Shown here: piece by piece, positions 59,033 through 64,000 of the stretch
Numbering within the stretch: the first letter of the stretch is position 1
Layout: the number at the start of each line of letters is the position of its first letter
NCBI RefSeq assembly: GCF_001748245.1
Contig: NZ_BDFO01000001.1
Coordinates: forward strand, 2,031,345 to 2,095,344
Source: Oligoflexus tunisiensis
GTDB lineage: Bacteria; Bdellovibrionota_B; Oligoflexia; Oligoflexales; Oligoflexaceae
Length of the DNA stretch: 64,000 nt
Reading direction: 5' to 3'
The notes under the pieces: model-generated
Database searches by the model: none
What the model saw: only the letters and a program-made list of their open reading frames with translations
Told to the model about the DNA's origin: nothing
Program-made: the position numbers and the translations under genes

Positions 59033-59044
59033 TCATGCGGGCTG
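58999..59044 (+). promoter_or_regulatory. Programmed -1 ribosomal frameshift site (E to E-E' fusion)
   Basis: Heptamer A AAA AAG at 58999-59005 read in the E frame as x-AAA-AAG. A purine-rich Shine-Dalgarno-like GGCGAGGCGGAG lies about 6 nt upstream. A hairpin with 8 bp (59012-59019 with 59037-59044, one G-U pair) begins 6 nt after the heptamer. The -1 frame is open from there through the E' frame to 59250. Same architecture as the E. coli dnaX signal and as other phage tail chaperone pairs. Confidence 0.85.
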
Positions 59045-59250
59045 TGTCCGTCATGCGCGAGCGCTATGGTTTTACGGCCTTTGAGTGCCTGGATATGACC
59101 ATGGGCGAATTTGAGGAATGGCTGGGGGCGCTGGATGATTCGAATGAGGGTCCGGGTGATGGAGAGGTGGCGGTAAATGTCGAGACAGGTCAGTGTATTG
59201 ATCCGCGCAGCATTAGACAGCGCGTTCAAAAGCACTTTTCAAACGGCTGA
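59029..59250 (+). CDS. Tail assembly chaperone E' (frameshift extension)
   Basis: 73 residues if started at its own ATG (ATGA overlap with E). It is more likely made as the C-terminal part of an E-E' fusion via the -1 frameshift, since no stop intervenes. The beginning (RAVSVMRERYGFTAFECLDM) continuing into TMGEFEEWLGALDDSNEG resembles the gpE'/T-type second domain that binds the tape measure. Its 3' end overlaps the tape-measure gene by 74 bp. Confidence 0.75.
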   Translation: MIMRAVSVMRERYGFTAFECLDMTMGEFEEWLGALDDSNEGPGDGEVAVNVETGQCIDPRSIRQRVQKHFSNG

Positions 59251-62200
59251 TGAAAGGCTCCGCGGGGTAAACAGTGCGCTGAGGGAAATGAAGCGCACCG
59301 CGTCTGAGATGCGGGGGCTCCAGCGGACAAGGGATGACATCGCCGGGCTGACCGGGAAACTCGAGGCCCAGAAAAAGGCCCTTTCCGATGTTCGGGGGAA
59401 GCTTGAGCAGCAGAAGGCCGCCTATGCCGCGCTTGATCAGAGGATGGAATCAGCCCGCGAAAAAGTTAAACAGGCAACCGAGGCCCATGCACGGCACCGC
59501 GAGGAACTCGGCAGGGAGCGTGCCGCGATTGAAGCCTCGCGGCGTCCCACAGAGGAGCAGATCGCAAGGCTTGAAAGGCTCAGAAATGGCCTGAAGGAGG
59601 CCAGGGATGCGAAGGCTGCGGCCGATCGCATGCTTCGTGGCGCCGAGGGAGCGCTTGAAGGCAAACGGCAGTTTCTGGCCGTCACGCATTCGAGAATTGG
59701 AACCCTTGAAGCGACCCGTAGCGCTGCCATCAAAGGGGGCGCTCCCGAGGCAGAGATCCAGCGGATCACCGCGGCTCTGGAGAAGGAAAAGCTCAAGGCC
59801 CGGGAACTTTCCGATGCTATGCACATTTATGAAGCTGAAGCCCGGAGAGCCGCAGCCGCTGCAGCGGAAGCTGCCGCCCGTCTTGATGAAATGAACCGCC
59901 AGCTTTCTGAGCAGAAAAAGCTCATGTCAGGCATGCCAACTGAAGAGGAGACTGCCAAACTCGAAGCCCTTGAAAGGCAGGTCCATGACTCCGGAAGGGC
60001 CATGGCCGAGGCCAAAAAGGAGGAAAAGGAGGCCACCGACGCGCATCGCGCACATGCCAAAGCCGCCTCTCAGGCGGGTGAAAGCCTAGAGCAGCTTGAA
60101 AAAAAGGAGCGCGACCATGCGGCCTCCGTGGCAGGGACTGAGCATCATATTGAAAGGGCAAGGGAGGCATCCAATCGCTACTCATCCTCCCTTCAAAAGC
60201 AGGGGCTGAGTGTCGAGGATCTGACCGATGCCCAAAGAAGGCATAATCAGGCCATCGAGCGTCAGCAGTATCTTGCGCGCCGGCAGGAGGAGCTGAACCG
60301 TCTTCGGGATCGCGCCCGGGATCTAAGGTCACAGGCCATGAGCCATCTTTATTTCACACTTGGCAGCGGCTATCTCTTTACGGCTCCGCTCAGGCATGCC
60401 CTGGAATTCGAAAAGGCCATGGTCAGGGTCAAGGCCATGTCGGGTGCCAACTCCGAGGAGTACAGGCGTCTCAAGGATGAAGCCAGAAGACTTGGCTCTG
60501 AGACGATCTTCACAGCAAAGGAGGTGGCTGAAGCCTATAACGAGTTGGCCACTGCTGGGTATCGAACCAATGACATGATCGCGATCATGCCTAGCATGCT
60601 GGCCCTTTCTGAAAGCTCGATGACATCCCTCGCCCGCACGGCCGAGATTACGAGCGAGGTTCTGCAGGGATTCAGGATCGATGTTTCGGAAATGGCCCGG
60701 GTCGGCGATGCCCTGACGGCCGCCTATTCCTCCTCCGCTTCCAGCCTTGAATCCCTCGGGGAAATGCTGAAATACGCGGCGGCTCCGGCCGTCGATGTCG
60801 GCTCATCCCTTGAGCAGACCCTCGCCGCATCATCGATTCTTCATAACACCGGCATCAAGGGCTCCATGGCCGGAACGAGCATGCGCGCCATATTCCTTCG
60901 CATGGCCAAGCCGCCCAAGGAGCTGAAGAGGATTCTTGATGCCATGGATATCAGCACCGTGGATAAGGACAATAACGTTCGGAACTGGATGGATGTTCTT
61001 TCGGATATCAATCTCAGGCTCAAGGGAGCCGGGAGCGCAAAACGCGCGGCCGTATCGAAGGCCCTGGGCGGCGAGGAGCATGCGCCGGCCGCTTCCAATC
61101 TTCTGGCTGCCGTGGACAGCGGCGCGCTCCGCTTCATGGAAAGGACCTTGAAACTCGCCGGCCCATTCAACCTTATGGCTAAACGGCTCCTCTCCATGCC
61201 GGATCAGGATCTGAAAAAGGCTTCTGACAGCCTTGGAGTGAAGCTGAACAAGGCCATGAGTGGCGGCGGTATGGCCCTGGCTTTTGCGGAGTCCCTCAAA
61301 GGGCTCAAGGGCGAGGTATTTGAGCGGCAGATGGGGCGAATATTCAGTGAGTTGAATCTGACACCAACGTTGGAGGATATCAGGCCCGATGAATTTGTCG
61401 GTACCGGAAAAAAGGTCGATGACGCTTTAAAAAGCCTTCAAATCAGCCGCACCAAGCCTCTCGGGGGAACAAAGACTAGCGAGGAGCTGACATCTGAAAT
61501 CAAAACGCGGATTCAGATGCTGCCCATGTCCGAGCAGCTGAGATTCATTGAAATTTTCTTCTTGCGCACGCGAAGCGGGGTGAGGGAATTATTCATGGAG
61601 TTTCAAAAAGGCGGAAAGAATGCGGATCAGCTGATCAAGGCGCTTGACGAAATTCTCAACATGGAAAAGGCCAAAAAGGGTCTCAGTGAATCGACCATCA
61701 ATGATCTCAAGAAGGTGGAAAGCGCCTGGGATGACATTAAAATCTCTCTTGGAAATTCCCTGATCCCTTTGCTGAAGGACCTTCTGGTCACGATTCAGCC
61801 CATCATCGATGGACTTGGCAAATGGCTCAGGGAGAATCAGACCATGGCCAAAAACATCATGCTTGGTGTCGGATCCCTCTTCGCATTCAGCGCGGCCATG
61901 GCTGCCGCGAAGTTTGCGCTTTCAGGCTTCGTTGACCTTTGGCGCGTGGGGAAATGGGGCGCTGGACTTTTCGGGCCCGGCACCCGTGGTCGCAGAGGTT
62001 TTGGATGGCTTCGAACCGGAGCCGGTATTGGAAAAAATTTTCTTGTGGAAGGGCTCGTCAAATCAGGTTCCCTTGCCCGCTCCTCGCTCGGCGTGATCAT
62101 GAACGCCGCCCGCGCGGCCGGTGCTGCCCTTCTTGCGATGGGGCCAGCGGGCTGGGCTGTGGCAGCGGCCGTTGCAGCTGTCGCGGCAGCCGGGATTTAT

Positions 62201-62755
62201 CTCTGGCGGAACTGGGATGAGATCGGACCAAAGCTGAAGAAAACCTGGGCTGATTTGAAAGCATGGTTTCAGAATCTTTGGACATCGATCGCCAATACCG
62301 CAGGCGCCGCCTGGGGCTGGATCGGGGAAAAGCTCAGCATGGATCCAGTGGCCTGGGTGAAGGAAAAGTGGGAACGTTTCCTTGATTTTTTCAAAGGGAT
62401 TTACGCGCGAATCAGGCCCTATATCTCAGGGATCTTTCCGTGGATGGAGAATGTCGGATCCGATATCAAAGGCTTTCTCTCAGATGCCGCCACTGCCGGG
62501 AAAAGCACCCTTCAAGGCATGTTTGATTACTCAGGATTTAAATATGAGGCGCCGCCGTCCCACGCAATTGAGAAGGCGGCCGGAGCCGCTGCACCCATCA
62601 CCCAACGCAATGTGATCACGGTCAACGCCACGATTCATGTGGAGGCCGGTCCGGCAGCACCGGCCCAGGTTGCGAGCAGGATCAAGGGCGAGATTCAGTC
62701 GGCATTCCGAAACGTACCGAGCTTTTCATTTCTCGATCCGGTTGTGGTGAGCTGA
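59177..62755 (+). CDS. Tail tape measure protein
   Basis: 1192 residues. The N-terminal ~390 residues are a long Ala/Glu/Arg/Lys coiled coil (e.g. KLEAQKKALSDVRGKLEQQK). The TP901-type tape-measure core follows (~395-660): GSGYLFTAPLRHALEFEKAM, LGSETIFTAKEVAEAYNELA, SLEQTLAASSILHNTGIKGS. Two hydrophobic segments (~892-920 and ~978-1010, e.g. AALLAMGPAGWAVAAAVAAV) can insert in the host membrane. The last part is a helical tail binding the hub. It sets tail length; the size suggests a longer tail than P2. Confidence 0.92.
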   Translation: MSRQVSVLIRAALDSAFKSTFQTADERLRGVNSALREMKRTASEMRGLQRTRDDIAGLTGKLEAQKKALSDVRGKLEQQKAAYAALDQRMESAREKVKQATEAHARHREELGRERAAIEASRRPTEEQIARLERLRNGLKEARDAKAAADRMLRGAEGALEGKRQFLAVTHSRIGTLEATRSAAIKGGAPEAEIQRITAALEKEKLKARELSDAMHIYEAEARRAAAAAAEAAARLDEMNRQLSEQKKLMSGMPTEEETAKLEALERQVHDSGRAMAEAKKEEKEATDAHRAHAKAASQAGESLEQLEKKERDHAASVAGTEHHIERAREASNRYSSSLQKQGLSVEDLTDAQRRHNQAIERQQYLARRQEELNRLRDRARDLRSQAMSHLYFTLGSGYLFTAPLRHALEFEKAMVRVKAMSGANSEEYRRLKDEARRLGSETIFTAKEVAEAYNELATAGYRTNDMIAIMPSMLALSESSMTSLARTAEITSEVLQGFRIDVSEMARVGDALTAAYSSSASSLESLGEMLKYAAAPAVDVGSSLEQTLAASSILHNTGIKGSMAGTSMRAIFLRMAKPPKELKRILDAMDISTVDKDNNVRNWMDVLSDINLRLKGAGSAKRAAVSKALGGEEHAPAASNLLAAVDSGALRFMERTLKLAGPFNLMAKRLLSMPDQDLKKASDSLGVKLNKAMSGGGMALAFAESLKGLKGEVFERQMGRIFSELNLTPTLEDIRPDEFVGTGKKVDDALKSLQISRTKPLGGTKTSEELTSEIKTRIQMLPMSEQLRFIEIFFLRTRSGVRELFMEFQKGGKNADQLIKALDEILNMEKAKKGLSESTINDLKKVESAWDDIKISLGNSLIPLLKDLLVTIQPIIDGLGKWLRENQTMAKNIMLGVGSLFAFSAAMAAAKFALSGFVDLWRVGKWGAGLFGPGTRGRRGFGWLRTGAGIGKNFLVEGLVKSGSLARSSLGVIMNAARAAGAALLAMGPAGWAVAAAVAAVAAAGIYLWRNWDEIGPKLKKTWADLKAWFQNLWTSIANTAGAAWGWIGEKLSMDPVAWVKEKWERFLDFFKGIYARIRPYISGIFPWMENVGSDIKGFLSDAATAGKSTLQGMFDYSGFKYEAPPSHAIEKAAGAAAPITQRNVITVNATIHVEAGPAAPAQVASRIKGEIQSAFRNVPSFSFLDPVVVS

Positions 62756-63195
62756 TGGCATTTGATCCCATTCCGCTCTTTAAAAAAGAGGTCTTTGCAC
62801 GTCTCGGGGATTTCAGTTTCGAGCTTCTGACGCTTTCCCCGGAGAAGGTTGAGCGCGAAACGGGCTACAGGTGGGTGAAGCAGGAGCCCATCGGTGCTCT
62901 TCCTATTTACCAGTACATCGGTGTCATCGGAAAAGCCGCGGGACCGTCCGAGGACAAACTGACTGTTGCCGGTGTCCTTCATCCGGAATTTTCCGGGCGG
63001 ATCGATCACCTGAAAAGGCTCCGGGACATGGCAGCCATTGGAAAACCGCAGCGGCTCATCTATGCCGACACGGAGATTGGTCAGAACCTTGGACTTTGGA
63101 TCATTCAGAAGATCAAGGAAACGCGCTCCATCTTTTATGGTGACGGTATTCCACGCCGAGTTGAATTCAGCATGGAGCTTGAGTTTTATGGCTGA
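62755..63195 (+). CDS. Tail protein U (gpU-like)
   Basis: 146 residues with 1-bp overlap to the tape-measure stop. P2 gpU-like features: FEFLTLSPEKVERETGYRWV-type N-terminus and RPQRLIYADTEIGQNLGLWI-type middle (here KPQRLIYADTEIGQNLGLWI), ending in RRVEFSMELEFYG. Tail tube-associated component needed at the tail end. Confidence 0.88.
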   Translation: MAFDPIPLFKKEVFARLGDFSFELLTLSPEKVERETGYRWVKQEPIGALPIYQYIGVIGKAAGPSEDKLTVAGVLHPEFSGRIDHLKRLRDMAAIGKPQRLIYADTEIGQNLGLWIIQKIKETRSIFYGDGIPRRVEFSMELEFYG

Positions 63196-63415
63196 ATGGC
63201 AGCTCAAGGACGGCGATGAACTCGACCTCATCTGCTGGAAATACTATGGGGATCTTCCCGGGGCGCTGGAAGCGGTGCTGAGAGCCAATTGGGAGAAGCT
63301 TCATCTATTCGATGACCTTGGAGAGGCAAAGTCCCTCCCAACAGCGGCATTCATAACCCTTCCCGATTTAAAACGTCCAACCGCAGTCACAAATTCCATA
63401 AGGATTTTTGAATGA
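63188..63415 (+). CDS. Tail protein X (LysM-like)
   Basis: 75 residues from ATG 63188. WQLKDGDELDLICWKYYGDL matches the gpX/LysM-like tail hub protein, with LEAVLRANWEKLHLFDDLGE and an FITLPDLKRPTAV end. In contractile tails it binds the hub tip. Overlaps U by 8 bp and D by 4 bp. Confidence 0.88.
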   Translation: MAEWQLKDGDELDLICWKYYGDLPGALEAVLRANWEKLHLFDDLGEAKSLPTAAFITLPDLKRPTAVTNSIRIFE

Positions 63416-64000
63416 TTCCAAACTTCCGTATCGAAACCAATGGCAGGGATTTGACCGAGGCAGTCCGCTCGCGGCTTTTAAAATTGACGGTGAAGGATGA
63501 GGCCTCCTGGAAATCTGATGCGATGACCCTGGAACTGATCGACGATGGCATTGAGTGGCCAAAGGCTGGCCAAGAGTTTTCCGTGGCCCTTGGCTATGAC
63601 AACGTCCTGACCAGTGTCGGGCGCTTTGCCACAAAGCATGTCGGTGTTGCCATGGATGGAAAGCGGATCGTCAAGATTGAGGCCGCAGCAATGGAGCAGA
63701 GCTCGTCGCTTAAAAGCCAGCGGGAGCAGTCCTGGGACGGGACCACGCTTGGCGCCATAGCAGAGGAGATTGTACGCCGCAACCAGCTCAAGCCGGCGAT
63801 TTTCGATGAGCTGAAATCCATTGCGATCGAACACGAGGACCAGACTGAGTCCGATCTGGCTTTCCTTTGCCGTCTTGGGCGGCGTCATGATCTGACGGTC
63901 AAAGTCAGCGGTCGCTATCTGATGCTGACTCCTGCCGACAAAAGCGGGGCAAACCCGGATGGCACCATTCCAGTCATTCGCATCGAAAAGCCGATCCGCT
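63412..64000 (+). CDS. Tail hub/late control protein D (gpD-like), 3' end outside the window
   Basis: 196 residues are visible from ATG 63412 (ATGA with the X stop). FRIETNGRDLTEAVRSRLLK, LTVKDEASWKSDAMTLELID and DESDLAFLCRLGRRHDLTVK-type features fit the P2 gpD baseplate hub. The gene continues past position 64000, so its C-terminal half (usually ~190 more residues) is missing. Confidence 0.9.
   Translation, partial: MIPNFRIETNGRDLTEAVRSRLLKLTVKDEASWKSDAMTLELIDDGIEWPKAGQEFSVALGYDNVLTSVGRFATKHVGVAMDGKRIVKIEAAAMEQSSSLKSQREQSWDGTTLGAIAEEIVRRNQLKPAIFDELKSIAIEHEDQTESDLAFLCRLGRRHDLTVKVSGRYLMLTPADKSGANPDGTIPVIRIEKPIR

Overview
The window is dominated by a large temperate-phage (prophage-like) region with two blocks of bacterial accessory cargo inside it, in a Gram-negative host. 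Many products carry Sec or lipoprotein signal peptides, and an RHS protein and SUKH immunity proteins are present. Two regulator plus small secreted protein pairs resemble the TIGR02147-like regulators I associate with Bdellovibrionota/Oligoflexia and Fibrobacter. That host assignment is an inference only: there is no rRNA or housekeeping marker in the window.

Layout. 1-1718: the end of a chromosomal DCC-family gene and a minus-strand regulator/secreted-protein pair. 2401-13617: phage early and lysis region. It holds a primase-helicase, small regulators, a structured leader, a RecE-like exonuclease, a Sak4-like ATPase, a 33-residue membrane peptide, SSB, a RusA resolvase, an HTH coiled-coil protein, a lysis cassette with a GH108 muramidase, and an XRE protein. 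13698-15507: a hypothetical gene, a papain-like C1 peptidase and a phage-type gene here called gene X.

15635-35418: first cargo block, lower in GC. It holds an RHS protein with a small membrane-anchored partner, a SUKH protein, a secreted alpha/beta hydrolase with six C-terminal repeats, a second regulator/secreted-protein pair, a CPBP protease, several secreted or lipoprotein genes, decayed repeats, and an MmeI-like restriction-modification enzyme. 35770-36877: a partial duplication of phage sequence (63-bp repeat, broken C1 peptidase, second gene X). 37367-45166: second cargo block, with four tandem signal-peptide-bearing fibre-like proteins, a second SUKH protein with an added membrane anchor, a RES-domain toxin with an unfamiliar partner, and a nuclease-like protein. 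45240: the second copy of the 63-bp repeat, then the late genes.

45476-64000: late operon, a chimera of a lambda-type head (small and large terminase, gpW joiner, portal, S49 protease, decoration, capsid) and a P2-type contractile tail (V, W, J, I, sheath, tube, E/E', tape measure, U, X, D; D runs off the end). The sheath gene is divided by one in-frame stop into two well-initiated halves. An exported collagen-like protein sits between sheath and tube. The tail chaperone pair has a canonical -1 frameshift site (A AAA AAG with a hairpin 6 nt downstream). No integrase, tRNA or CRISPR array was found.

How it fits together: the early genes replicate and recombine phage DNA, the lysis genes open the cell, and the late genes build a contractile-tailed particle. 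The cargo between lysis and packaging looks like host-benefit genes (competition, defence, surface proteins) in a phage accessory locus bracketed by duplicated phage segments.
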